43,246 bases of DNA from Thermus antranikianii DSM 12462 (GTDB lineage Bacteria; Deinococcota; Deinococci; Deinococcales; Thermaceae), in NCBI RefSeq assembly GCF_000423905.1, contig NZ_AUIW01000016.1:1-43246 (forward strand). Reading direction: 5' to 3'. Below, one piece after another: positions 15,640 through 23,819 of the stretch (positions are counted from its first letter, which is position 1; every line of letters starts with the position of its first letter). The notes under the pieces were generated by a model. It worked only from the letters and a program-made list of their open reading frames with translations. It made no database searches and was not told the origin of the DNA. The translations under genes and the position numbers were made by a program.

Positions 15640-16779
15640 GTGGACTCGAGGCTCGTGGCCCTCCTCTTCGGCGTACTCCTCGGAACGGTGAGCGAAAGCA
15701 GCCTGGCCCCCGCCCTCCCCCTCCTGTCCCGGATCTACGGGGTAGGTCCGGATACCGCCCAGCAGGCGGTTTCCGCTGGGCTTTTGGGAGCGGCCTTGGC
15801 CTATTTGCCCGTGGCCTGGCTGGCCCGCCACCTGGGTGCCGCGCGGCTTTTCCGCCTGGGCCTGATCCTGCACGCCGCCTTGGCCTTGGCCCTAGCCCTG
15901 GCCTCGAGCCTTCCCTACCTCATCCTCCTCCGCCTGGCCCAGGGAGTGGCCACCGCCATGGTGGTGGGCCTGGTGCCCGGCCTGGCCACCAGCGCCTTTC
16001 CCCAGGCCCGGGGTTACGCCATGGGCATGGTGGCCAGCACCGTGGCCACCGGCACCCTCTTGGGCCCTGCCCTTGGGGGCTTGGCCGCCACCTGGGGCCT
16101 TTCCTATGTCTTTCTCCTCCCCCTTCCCGTGGGGCTTCTGGCCCTCTTCCTCTCGGGCAATCTTCCGGAACTTCCCAGGCAGGAAGGCTCTCTAAGGCGC
16201 TTGCTCAAGGCCTCTGGGTTCCTTCAGGCCCTCGCGGCCACCTCCTTGTACTTCCTCCACACCCTGGGCACCACCGTGGCCTTGGCCTTCCACCTGGGGG
16301 CAGAGGGGTTCTCCCCCAGCGCCATCGGCACCCTTCTCCTCCTCAATCCCTTGCAACTTCTCCTCCTGGGTGCCTGGGCCGGCCGCACCGCGGACCGCCT
16401 GGGGTATAACCGCATGGCCCTCCTTGGGGCCTACCTCCTGGTGGCCGCGGGCGTGGGCTTCGCCCTCTTGGCCCTTTGGCACCCCCTCTGGGGCTCGGCC
16501 CTGGGGCTCCTCCTCCTGGGGATAGGACGGGCCCTTTTTCAAGCGGCCAACAACGCCCTGGTGCTCTCCCTGGCACCTGGGGGCCTCGAGGGGCTGGCCT
16601 CGGGTGCCCTGTCCGTGGCCCGGGCCCTGGGCCAAGCCCTGGGAAGCGCCCTGGCCGGGGGTTCCCTAGCCTTCTTCTACGCCGTCCTTCCCAACCACCG
16701 CCTGGCCTTCGCCGCCACCCTCTTGCTCCTCACAGGCCTCATGGGCCTTTCCGCCTGGCTGGTGCGGGCCAGGGGTTAA
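15640..16779 (+). CDS. MFS transporter
   Basis: This 379-residue membrane protein has about 12 helices with the MFS central loop at about residues 178-195 (PELPRQEGSLRRLLKASG). Degenerate motif A regions are seen at WLARHLGAARLFRLG in the first half and AGRTADRLGYNRMALLG in the second. It starts at GTG 15640 and lies upstream of cobalamin-assembly genes with a 47-nt gap, so co-transcription is possible. Its substrate is unknown; a corrinoid or unrelated drug-export role cannot be told apart. An inverted pair CTACCCA/TGGGTAG lies just upstream (15603-15630). Confidence 0.85.
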   Translation: MDSRLVALLFGVLLGTVSESSLAPALPLLSRIYGVGPDTAQQAVSAGLLGAALAYLPVAWLARHLGAARLFRLGLILHAALALALALASSLPYLILLRLAQGVATAMVVGLVPGLATSAFPQARGYAMGMVASTVATGTLLGPALGGLAATWGLSYVFLLPLPVGLLALFLSGNLPELPRQEGSLRRLLKASGFLQALAATSLYFLHTLGTTVALAFHLGAEGFSPSAIGTLLLLNPLQLLLLGAWAGRTADRLGYNRMALLGAYLLVAAGVGFALLALWHPLWGSALGLLLLGIGRALFQAANNALVLSLAPGGLEGLASGALSVARALGQALGSALAGGSLAFFYAVLPNHRLAFAATLLLLTGLMGLSAWLVRARG

Positions 16780-16826
16780 GGGCCAGGCCACACTCCGGAG
16801 GAGCAAAAGGAGCGTAGCATGTAGCC

Positions 16827-17819
16827 ATGCTGGACGATGCGCTGAGGCCCATCCACGGTGGGCCCGATGGGGGTCCTGAGCCCCTCTACGACTTCTCCAC
16901 CAACGCCAACGCCCTAGGGCCCAACCCGGTGATCCTGGAGTACCTCAGGCAGGCCGATCCAAGCCGCTACCCGGACCCCCTCTACCATAGAACCCACCGC
17001 CTTTTGGCCGAGGCCCACGGGGTTCCGGAAAGCCATGTGGCCGTGGGCACGGGCACCAGCGAACTCATCCACCGCCTGGCCCGCTGGAACCCCCTCAGGG
17101 GCCCCATCCTCCTCCTTAAGCCCACCTTCAGCGAGTACGCCAGGGCTGCGCGGGCCCTGGATCTGCCCCTTTTTGAAGCGGGAAGCCCGGAGGAGTTCCT
17201 GAGGCTTCTACCCCGAAGCTCCTTGGCCTTCCTCTGCGTGCCCAACAACCCCACGGGGGAGGTGTACCCCTTCCTGGAGGAGGCCGCACAACGGGCCGGG
17301 GGGGCCTTGGTGTTGGATTTGGCCTACTACCCCCTTATGGAAAAGCCCTTTCCCCTGCCCCAAGGAGCTTGGCGCCTGTACAGCCCCAACAAGGCTCATG
17401 GCCTCACTGGGATACGGGCCGGGTACCTTTTGGCCCCCATAGACCTCACTCCCTTCCGCCATCTGGCCCCTTCCTGGCCGGTTTCCGTCTACGGGGAGGC
17501 CCTCCTCTTAGGCCACCTGGACCCAGAGGCCCAGGGGTGGTTGGAGGAGAGCAAAAAGGAACTCATCCGCCTGCGCCGTCTCCTAGCCCAGGGCCTACGG
17601 GAGCTAGGCCTACCGGTGCGGGAAAGCCCGGCCAACTTCCTCCTGGTGCGGGTGGGGCAGGCCACGGAAGTGGCCAGGAGGCTAAGGGAAAAGGGCATAC
17701 GGGTAAGGGACGCCACCAGCTTTGACCTGCCCGAGTGGCTAAGGCTTTCTGCACAGAAGGAGGAGGCCATAGAGGCCCTCCTGGCAGCCCTCGCCGAGAC
17801 CCTGGCCGCGAGGGCCTGA
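16827..17819 (+). CDS. cobD: PLP-dependent aminotransferase-fold enzyme, likely threonine-phosphate decarboxylase
   Basis: This 330-residue fold-type I PLP enzyme shows GTGTSELIHRLA (cofactor phosphate loop), FLCVPNNPTGEVY and the SPNKAHGLTGIRAGY segment with the PLP lysine. These are shared by histidinol-phosphate aminotransferase (HisC) and by CobD/CobC, which makes (R)-1-amino-2-propanol phosphate for the cobalamin side chain. The neighbouring CobQ-CobU gene favours the cobalamin role. The N-terminus with FSTNANALGPNP resembles the FSANINPLGPP of CobD. The nearest ribosome-like site (AAAAGGAG) is about 14 nt upstream of the ATG. A HisC role remains possible. Confidence 0.78.
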   Translation: MLDDALRPIHGGPDGGPEPLYDFSTNANALGPNPVILEYLRQADPSRYPDPLYHRTHRLLAEAHGVPESHVAVGTGTSELIHRLARWNPLRGPILLLKPTFSEYARAARALDLPLFEAGSPEEFLRLLPRSSLAFLCVPNNPTGEVYPFLEEAAQRAGGALVLDLAYYPLMEKPFPLPQGAWRLYSPNKAHGLTGIRAGYLLAPIDLTPFRHLAPSWPVSVYGEALLLGHLDPEAQGWLEESKKELIRLRRLLAQGLRELGLPVRESPANFLLVRVGQATEVARRLREKGIRVRDATSFDLPEWLRLSAQKEEAIEALLAALAETLAARA

Positions 17820-17999
17820 TGGAGGATTGAACCCTGATGAGTGTGGAAAAGGGATGGCTTAAAACATGGCCCTGGTTCCCCTCGCCTAGGACACCTCGGC
17901 CCACTGGGCCAAGCCTGAAGGCCCAGAATGGCTGGGAGGGAACAGAGAAGGCTTGCACGTTGACCAAGACCTCCTTCGCACCGGTTTCGGAGGTTCAGG
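17820..17999 (+). other. 180-base gap before cobQ-cobU with no recognised gene
   Basis: All three forward frames are broken by stops. GGCCCACTGGGCC is a palindrome at about 17897-17909. The conserved B12-box of cobalamin riboswitches was looked for and not found. A GGAGG about 7 nt before GTG 18000 serves the next gene. Confidence 0.4.
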
Positions 18000-19913
18000 G
18001 TGAAGGCTAAGGCGCTCATCATCTGGGGAACGGGAAGCGGGGTGGGAAAAAGCCTCATCACCGCTGGGCTCCTCAGGCACTTCCGGCGCCTGGGCCTCCG
18101 GGCAGCTCCCTTTAAGGCCCAGAACATGTCCAACCACTCCCGGGTGGTGGCGGGCGGGGAGATGGCCAGCGCCCAGTGGCTCCAGGCGGTGGCGGCAGGG
18201 ACCGAACCCGATCCTCGCATGAATCCCATCCTCATCAAGCCCATGGGCCTCGAGGGAAGCCAGGTGGTGGTCCTGGGCCGGGTGGACCCCCTTCTTTCCC
18301 GGCTTTCCTGGAAGGAGCGAAGACCCCATCTGGAGGCTCCCGTACGGGAAGCCCTGGAGGCCTTAGGAAAGGAGTTCGACCTCCTGGTCCTGGAGGGGGC
18401 AGGAAGCCCAGTGGAGCGGAACCTTTGGCCGGACCTCCCCAACCTTCAGGTGGCGGAGTGGGCGGGGGCCCAGGCCCTCCTGGTGGCCGACGTGGACCAG
18501 GGAGGGTCCCTGGCCGCCCTCTACGGCACCTGGGCCCTGCTGGGGGAGCACCGGGAGAGGCTCCTTGGCTTCGTCCTCAACAAGTTCCGGGGGGACATCC
18601 GCTTGCTGGAACCCGCCTACCGCCTCCTGGAGGGCTGGACGGGAATCCCGGTCCTAGGCACCCTGCCCATGCTTCCCCTGGAGTTGCCCGAGGAGGATGG
18701 ATTCCGCCACCACCCGAGAAAGAGCCTGGGCCCAAAGGTGGCCATCCTCCGCTACCCCCATGCCTCCAACCTGGACGAGTTCTGGCCCCTTTCGGAACTG
18801 GCCCAGCCTGTGTACGCCCGTACCCCCGAGGAGGCCCAGGGAGCCGAGCTCCTAATCCTGCCGGGAAGCCGCCTGCCCGCCAGGGACCTGGCCTGGCTCC
18901 AGGGTTTCCTACCCCTCCTGCGGGCCCACCTCGAGGCGGGAAAACCTGTGCTGGCCATCTGCGGGGGAGCGGAGATGCTGGCCCAGGCCATCCTTGACGA
19001 GGAGGGGGTGGAGGTCAAGGGGGTTTTCCCAGGCCTAGGCCTCCTTCCCTTCCAGGTGCGGATGCTCAGGGAGAAAACGGTACGCCCGGCCGGGGTGGTC
19101 TTCCGGGGGCTTTCCGGCTTCTGGGCCAGGTTGAACGGCCTGAGGGCCCAGGGTTACGAGATCCACCACGGCCAGGGGATCCCCTTGGTGCACCAGGAGG
19201 GGCCCCTTCTCGCCACCTGGCTTCACGGCCTTTTGGAAAATCCTGGGGTGCAGCGGGCCCTCTTCGGCCAGGAGGCCAAGGCCCTGGAGGCAGTCCTGGA
19301 CCAGCTGGCCGACGCCTTAGAGGAGCACCTGGACCTCGAGCACCTCCACCGCCACCTAGGGCTTAGGCCAAACCCTTCCCCAGCGCCCAGGGGGAAAGAG
19401 GAATCCCTTGACCCCCCACCTCCCCCCGGCCTCATCCTCCTCCTGGGCGGGGCCAAAAGCGGGAAAAGCCGCCACGCCCAAAGGCTTGCCGGCCCCTGGG
19501 CCACCCTCATCGCCACCGCGGAGGCCCGGGATGGGGAGATGGCGGAGAGGATCGCCCGCCACCAGGCGGAACGTCCCCCCACCTGGGAAACCCTGGAAGA
19601 ACCTTTGGACCTGGTGGAAGCCCTTAAGAGGGCCCGTTACCCCACGGTGGTGGTGGACTGCGTCACCCTTTGGGTTTCCAACCTTCTGGAGAGGGACCGC
19701 GATCCTCTCGCGGAAGCCCGGCAGTTCCTGGAAGCGGTTTCCTCCAGCGGCAAGCGGGTCATCGCCATCTCCAACGAGGTGGGGATGGGGATCGTTCCCG
19801 CAAACCCCCTGGCCCGGCGCTACCGGGACCTCTTGGGAGAGGTGAACGCCCTTCTGGCGAAGGCGGCCCAGGAGGTCTACTTGCTTATTGCAGGCAGACC
19901 CCTGAAGCTTTAG
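18000..19913 (+). CDS. cobQ-cobU: Fused cobyric acid synthase (CobQ) - adenosylcobinamide kinase/guanylyltransferase (CobU)
   Basis: This 637-residue protein combines two cobalamin enzymes. Residues 1 to about 460 are CobQ: a dethiobiotin-synthase-like ATP domain (WGTGSGVGKSLITAGLLR, PFKAQNMSNHSRV) and a class I glutamine amidotransferase domain with AICGGAEML (nucleophile cysteine near 321) and YEIHHGQ. A proline-rich linker (about 460-478) leads to CobU: P-loop LLGGAKSGKSRHAQRLAG near 481 and TVVVDCVTLWVSNLL, SNEVGMGIVPANPLARRYRD. CobQ amidates four side chains of cobyrinic acid; CobU makes GDP-cobinamide. The single frame is uninterrupted across the junction. GTG 18000 has GGAGG 7 nt upstream. 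The stop overlaps the convergent SDR gene by 4 nt. Confidence 0.92.
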   Translation: MKAKALIIWGTGSGVGKSLITAGLLRHFRRLGLRAAPFKAQNMSNHSRVVAGGEMASAQWLQAVAAGTEPDPRMNPILIKPMGLEGSQVVVLGRVDPLLSRLSWKERRPHLEAPVREALEALGKEFDLLVLEGAGSPVERNLWPDLPNLQVAEWAGAQALLVADVDQGGSLAALYGTWALLGEHRERLLGFVLNKFRGDIRLLEPAYRLLEGWTGIPVLGTLPMLPLELPEEDGFRHHPRKSLGPKVAILRYPHASNLDEFWPLSELAQPVYARTPEEAQGAELLILPGSRLPARDLAWLQGFLPLLRAHLEAGKPVLAICGGAEMLAQAILDEEGVEVKGVFPGLGLLPFQVRMLREKTVRPAGVVFRGLSGFWARLNGLRAQGYEIHHGQGIPLVHQEGPLLATWLHGLLENPGVQRALFGQEAKALEAVLDQLADALEEHLDLEHLHRHLGLRPNPSPAPRGKEESLDPPPPPGLILLLGGAKSGKSRHAQRLAGPWATLIATAEARDGEMAERIARHQAERPPTWETLEEPLDLVEALKRARYPTVVVDCVTLWVSNLLERDRDPLAEARQFLEAVSSSGKRVIAISNEVGMGIVPANPLARRYRDLLGEVNALLAKAAQEVYLLIAGRPLKL

Positions 19914-20707
19914 GAGAGCAGGTGGCGCATGCGTTTTTGGATCACCCGGGTAGCCCAAAGGGGGCTGATCCGGTAAAGCACATCCATGCTCCTGGCATCC
20001 TGGCCCAGGAGTATGCGGAAGGCATCCCGCTCCACTCCATCCAGTAGCATCTTCGCCGCCTTCGCTGGCTCCAGGATAGGGATCCTGGCTTCCCCACCCA
20101 CCCTCGGTGCCTCAACCCCCGAGTGCTCGGCAATAGCCGTGCGCATGGCCCCCGGCAAAACCAGGGTAACCCGCACGGGGGTACCTTGGAGCTCCGCCCA
20201 AAGCCCCTCGGTGAGCAGCTTGAGGGCAGCCTTAGAGGCTCCATAGACCGTCTGCCCCGGTACGGGCAGAAATCCCCCCATGCTGGACACGTTGACCAGA
20301 TGGGCCTCAGGCCGGGCCAAAAGCAGGGGTAAAAAGGCCTTTATCATGTAGAGGGTACCGTAGAAGTTTACCCGCATCACCCGTTCTATGGTGGCGTAGT
20401 CCAGGTCCTGCAAGCGCTTGAAAGGCTGGATGATGCCTGCATTGTTGATGAGGCCATCCACGGCTCCATGTATGGCCACCACCTCCTGGGGAAGGGCTTC
20501 CACCCGTTCCCTATCGGTGATATCCAGCTGGTGAAGGCTTAAACTGGCCGCTTTGGCCCCTGCCTGCTCCCTGGTGGCCTCGAGGCCCTCCCGCCTTAGG
20601 TCCACCGCCGCCACCCGGGCACCCCGGTATAGCAGCTCCAGGGTGAGCGCCTGCCCTAAGCCACTTCCCGCCCCGGTGACCACCATCACCTTGCCTGCCA
20701 ACCTCAT
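19910..20707 (-). CDS. Short-chain dehydrogenase/reductase (SDR)
   Basis: This 265-residue NAD(P)-dependent oxidoreductase of the classical SDR family has the cofactor loop TGAGSGLG (about residues 12-19), LINNAGI near 90, catalytic serine in NVSSMGG, and YGASK with catalytic Tyr/Lys near 155. The tail is longer than usual and ends with a basic, hydrophobic stretch (YRISPLWATRVIQKRMRHLL), which may associate with membrane. The start MRLAGK is chosen because the earlier codons overlap a hairpin. The substrate is unknown. A hairpin separates it from the paaK operon upstream, so it may be its own unit. Confidence 0.88.
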   Translation of the reverse strand: MRLAGKVMVVTGAGSGLGQALTLELLYRGARVAAVDLRREGLEATREQAGAKAASLSLHQLDITDRERVEALPQEVVAIHGAVDGLINNAGIIQPFKRLQDLDYATIERVMRVNFYGTLYMIKAFLPLLLARPEAHLVNVSSMGGFLPVPGQTVYGASKAALKLLTEGLWAELQGTPVRVTLVLPGAMRTAIAEHSGVEAPRVGGEARIPILEPAKAAKMLLDGVERDAFRILLGQDARSMDVLYRISPLWATRVIQKRMRHLLS

Positions 20708-20731
20708 CTGAACCCCTATTTCCAGGGTACA

Positions 20732-20758
20732 CCCCGAGCCCTCCGAAAGGGCTCGGGG
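20732..20758 (-). terminator. Hairpin after the liv-paaK operon
   Basis: CCCCGAGCCCT and AGGGCTCGGGG form an 11-bp perfect stem with a CCGAA loop, located between the FlK-like thioesterase and the SDR gene on the minus strand. No U-tract is visible, but it is well placed to end the aromatic-acid operon. Confidence 0.65.
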
Positions 20759-20803
20759 CATCCCGGGGGTATCCCGGGGACCTCTTGGACCAGATCTAGG
20801 CAG

Positions 20804-21226
20804 CTAGACCCTTCCCCTAGCCTCCCACCTCTCCCGCAGCCGGGCGAAGAGGGCCTCCACCTTCTCCTTGGGGAGGATCACCTGTTCCGTGCGCCCCCGG
20901 CCAATCAGGTCCCCAAGCTCGTTGTAGGCCTCCATGCTGGCGTAAACCCGGTTCCCCTCCGTACGCTCGTGGCGAGCGACGATCCTCACCCGCATTCCCG
21001 GAAGCGCCGAGGCCAGGTGGCGCACCTCCACATAGCTGCCGATTCCCTCCTCCCCCTCCTCCAGGAAGGGGAGGATGATCTTGCGTCCAGCCAGCTCCAT
21101 GTGCTTGGCCATCCAGTAGGTGGCATAAACGGGATGGACCGGGCCGAGCTCCTCGAAGTTCACGGTCATCTCGGGGGTGACCACGGTCTCAAAAACCGCC
21201 TGGAAGCCAGGGGGAATGGGACGCAT
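20804..21226 (-). CDS. FlK-like hotdog thioesterase
   Basis: This 140-residue protein resembles fluoroacetyl-CoA-thioesterase-type hotdog proteins: [21 protein letters not shown] (about residues 31-51), [20 protein letters not shown] (about 61-80) and a closing [14 protein letters not shown] strand. The family hydrolyses small acyl-CoAs or acts as a housekeeping thioesterase in aromatic-acid degradation. It starts 2 nt after paaK ends, so it is the last gene of the Liv/Paa operon. It is only distantly like the PaaI protein two genes upstream, so the operon carries two different hotdog types. The exact acyl-CoA substrate is not evident. Confidence 0.75.
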   Translation of the reverse strand: MRPIPPGFQAVFETVVTPEMTVNFEELGPVHPVYATYWMAKHMELAGRKIILPFLEEGEEGIGSYVEVRHLASALPGMRVRIVARHERTEGNRVYASMEAYNELGDLIGRGRTEQVILPKEKVEALFARLRERWEARGRV

Positions 21227-21228
21227 GG

Positions 21229-22569
21229 CTACTTCTTGCGCAGGTCCAGAACCCGCCTCAGCTTCCCCCCCTCGCTCCTCGGGGCCTCCCCTGGGGCCAG
21301 GAGGGTCACCTTCATGCTCACCCCGATGCTGTCCTTGATCTTGTGGGCCACCTTCTCCCTCAGGGCGTGGAGGCGGTGGTCCGCCTCGATGACCTCATCG
21401 GAAAGGGCTTTGCGCCCGATCTCCTGGAAGAAGGCTTCGGAAACCTCCACCTTGAGCTCGGCCTCGTCCAGGGTACCCTCCCGCCGCACCACGATCTGGT
21501 AGTAGGGCTCCACCTCGGGTATGCCCGAAAGCACCGCCTCCACCTGGGTTGGGTACACGTTGACCCCGCGGATGATGAGCATGTCGTCGGTGCGGCCCAG
21601 GATGGGCCCCATGCGCACGTGCGTGCGGCCACAGGAGCAGGGCTCATGGGTAATAAAGGTGAGATCCCCCGTCCAGTACCGCAAGAGGGGCATGGCCTCC
21701 TTGGTGAGGGTGGTGAAAACCAGAACCCCCACCTTGCCCTCAGGAAGGGGCTCGCCGCTATCCGGGTCCACCACCTCGGGCAGGAAGTGGTCCTCCCAGA
21801 TGTGGCTCCCCTGCCGTTCCTCCACGCACTCGTTGGCAACCCCGGGACCGATGATCTCGGAAAGCCCGTAGATGTTGGTGCTCCTCACCCCAAGCCCCTC
21901 GTCCACCTGCTTCCTGATGGTCTCGGTCCAGGGCTCAGCGCCCAACACGGCGTATTCCAGGGAAAGCTCCTCCGGGGAAACCCCCCGCTTCCTGAACTCC
22001 TCCGCCAGGGTCTGGGCATAGGAGGGGGTGCAGGAGATCACCTCCGGGCGGAAGTCCTGAATGAGCATGAGCTGGCGCTCCGTCATGCCGCCGGAAACGG
22101 GGACCACCGTCATTCCCAAGGCCTCCGCCCCCCCGTGCAGACCCAAGCCCCCGGTGAAAAGCCCGTAACCATACGCGTTGTGGAGCATCATCCCCGGCTT
22201 AGCCCCCGCCGCGGCCAGGGAACGGGCCACCACCTCCGCAAAGACCTGGAGGTCGTTTTTGGTATAGCCCACCACGGTGGGCTTGCCGGTGGTGCCGCTG
22301 CTGGCGTGGATGCGCGCCAGCCTTTCCCGGGGCACGGCAAAGAGGCCAAAGGGGTAGTGTTCCCTGAGGTGGTCCTTTTTGGTAAAGGGGAGCTTAGGGA
22401 GGTCCTCGAGGGTCCGCACTCCCTTCGGGTCCACCCCTGCCTCGTCCAGAAGCCGCCGGTAGAAGGGCACCCTCTCGTACACGTAGGCCACGATGGCCCT
22501 AAGCCTTTCCTCCTGCAAGGCCCTCAGCTTTTCCCTGGGTAGGGTTTCCAATTCCGGTTGGTACATCAT
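21229..22569 (-). CDS. paaK: Phenylacetate-CoA ligase
   Basis: This AMP-forming ligase of about 446 residues activates phenylacetate to phenylacetyl-CoA using ATP and CoA. Marks are the phosphate-binding loop [15 protein letters not shown] (about residues 88-102), the aromatic pocket [49 protein letters not shown] and the C-terminal [19 protein letters not shown] hinge. These match PaaK rather than general acyl-CoA synthetases. The start lies at tandem ATG codons preceded by GGAGGAGGTGGAGG, and the first ATG overlaps the PaaI-type gene's stop as ATGA. The ring-attacking paaABCDE genes are not in the window. It is translated with the Liv transporter, consistent with uptake followed by activation. 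Confidence 0.95.
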   Translation of the reverse strand: MMYQPELETLPREKLRALQEERLRAIVAYVYERVPFYRRLLDEAGVDPKGVRTLEDLPKLPFTKKDHLREHYPFGLFAVPRERLARIHASSGTTGKPTVVGYTKNDLQVFAEVVARSLAAAGAKPGMMLHNAYGYGLFTGGLGLHGGAEALGMTVVPVSGGMTERQLMLIQDFRPEVISCTPSYAQTLAEEFRKRGVSPEELSLEYAVLGAEPWTETIRKQVDEGLGVRSTNIYGLSEIIGPGVANECVEERQGSHIWEDHFLPEVVDPDSGEPLPEGKVGVLVFTTLTKEAMPLLRYWTGDLTFITHEPCSCGRTHVRMGPILGRTDDMLIIRGVNVYPTQVEAVLSGIPEVEPYYQIVVRREGTLDEAELKVEVSEAFFQEIGRKALSDEVIEADHRLHALREKVAHKIKDSIGVSMKVTLLAPGEAPRSEGGKLRRVLDLRKK

Positions 22570-23027
22570 CCCTCCACCTCCTCCTTGCGCCAAGCGTTCT
22601 GCCCGGAAGGTAGCCCTTCCCCTGAACCGGGAAAGGCATTTCCCTCCAGGCGAAACACCGTTCCCGTGAATAAGGCCACCAGTTTCCCCTCGGACACCAC
22701 CTCCACCCGGTAGGTGGCGGTGCGCCGGGAGAGGTTGACCTCCTGGGCTCTCGCCTCCACCCGCGCCCCGGCGGAAAGGGGACGGAAGTAATCCATGCGG
22801 CAGGATAGGGCCACGGCGGGCCCCCGGGAGTTGGAGGCCAGGGCGAAGGCGCTATCCGCCAAGGCGTAGAGAAATCCTCCATGCGCGGTGCCGTGGAGGT
22901 TTAAGTGCGCCTCCCCCACCACCCCGGCCACCACCGCCTCCCCCGGGGCCAGGTGCCGAACCTCGAGGCCCAAGGTCCGCATGAAGGCATCCTCCAAGCG
23001 TTCGCCCTGGGAAGCAGCCTGCCCCAT
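22566..23027 (-). CDS. paaI: PaaI-type hotdog thioesterase
   Basis: This 153-residue acyl-CoA thioesterase of the PaaI hotdog group carries the catalytic-helix motif LNLHGTAHGGFLYALADSAFALASN (about residues 42-66), followed by the SCRMDYFRPLSAGARVEARA strand pair. PaaI rescues CoA trapped in dead-end hydroxyphenylacetyl-CoA intermediates. It lies 3 nt after livF and overlaps paaK by 4 nt. Length and position next to paaK support the name. Confidence 0.88.
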   Translation of the reverse strand: MGQAASQGERLEDAFMRTLGLEVRHLAPGEAVVAGVVGEAHLNLHGTAHGGFLYALADSAFALASNSRGPAVALSCRMDYFRPLSAGARVEARAQEVNLSRRTATYRVEVVSEGKLVALFTGTVFRLEGNAFPGSGEGLPSGQNAWRKEEVEG

Positions 23028-23030
23028 TCC

Positions 23031-23819
23031 CTAGCCCTCCTCCTCCGGGTGTTCGCCTGGCGAAGCAACCAGGGGTTCGCCCTCGGAAGCAGCCACCTCC
23101 GGCTCCCGGGAAAGCCCCAAATAAGCCTCCACCACCCGGGGATCCTGCCTCAGGGCCTCGGCGGGCCCCTCGAGGACCACCTCCCCCGCCTCCAGCACCA
23201 GCCCGCGATCCGCTAGGGCCAAGGCCACCTTAGCGTTCTGCTCCACCAAAAGAAGGGTGGTCCCTTGGGCTTTGAGCTCCCCAAGGATGCGGTAGATTTC
23301 CTGCACCATCAGGGGAGCCAAACCCAGGGAGGGCTCGTCCAGGAGGAGGAGCCGGGGCCTGGCCATAAGGGCGCGGCCGATGGCCAGCATCTGCTGCTCC
23401 CCGCCGGAAAGGGTGCCAGCGGGCTGCCTCCTCCTCTCCAAAAGCCTGGGGAAAAGGGTGTAGACCCTTTCCAGGTCCGGCCTCAGGTTCTCCCTGCGGC
23501 GAAAACGGGTAAAGCCTCCCAGGAGGAGGTTGTCCTCCACGGAAAGCCCGGGGAAGAGGGCCCGGCCCTCCGGCACCAGCACCAGACCCCGGGAAAGAAG
23601 GGCCTCCGGGCTTCGCCCCCGCACCTCCTCCCCGTCCAGGAAGACCTTCCCCTCCGCCTGGGCCAGGCCCAAGAGCCCCCTCAGCACGCTGGTCTTCCCC
23701 GCTCCGTTGGGGCCGATGAGGGTAAGGGCCTCCCCCTCCCTCAGGGAGAAGCTCACCTCCCGCACCGCCTCGAGGGGCCCGTAGCGCACGGTGAGACCCT
23801 GAACGGAAAGGAGACTCAT
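23031..23819 (-). CDS. livF: Liv-type ABC transporter ATP-binding protein (LivF)
   Basis: This 262-residue ATPase of the branched-chain/hydrophobic amino-acid family has Walker A GPNGAGKTS (about 37-45), signature LSGGEQQMLAIGRALM near 137 and Walker B LLLLDEPSLGLAPLM. The LivF-type hallmark VPEGRALFPGLSVEDNLLLG is present. It carries an extra acidic tail of about 25 residues (EPEVAASEGEPLVASPGEHPEEEG) beyond the usual LivF end. It overlaps the LivM-LivG fusion by 4 nt and works with it, LivH and LivK. The operon context points to aromatic acids as cargo. Confidence 0.93.
   Translation of the reverse strand: MSLLSVQGLTVRYGPLEAVREVSFSLREGEALTLIGPNGAGKTSVLRGLLGLAQAEGKVFLDGEEVRGRSPEALLSRGLVLVPEGRALFPGLSVEDNLLLGGFTRFRRRENLRPDLERVYTLFPRLLERRRQPAGTLSGGEQQMLAIGRALMARPRLLLLDEPSLGLAPLMVQEIYRILGELKAQGTTLLLVEQNAKVALALADRGLVLEAGEVVLEGPAEALRQDPRVVEAYLGLSREPEVAASEGEPLVASPGEHPEEEG

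Noticed and set aside
17820-17999. Cobalamin riboswitch before cobQ-cobU
   Set aside because: The B12-box and the expected paired core could not be found by eye; CACTGG alone is too short to support the call.
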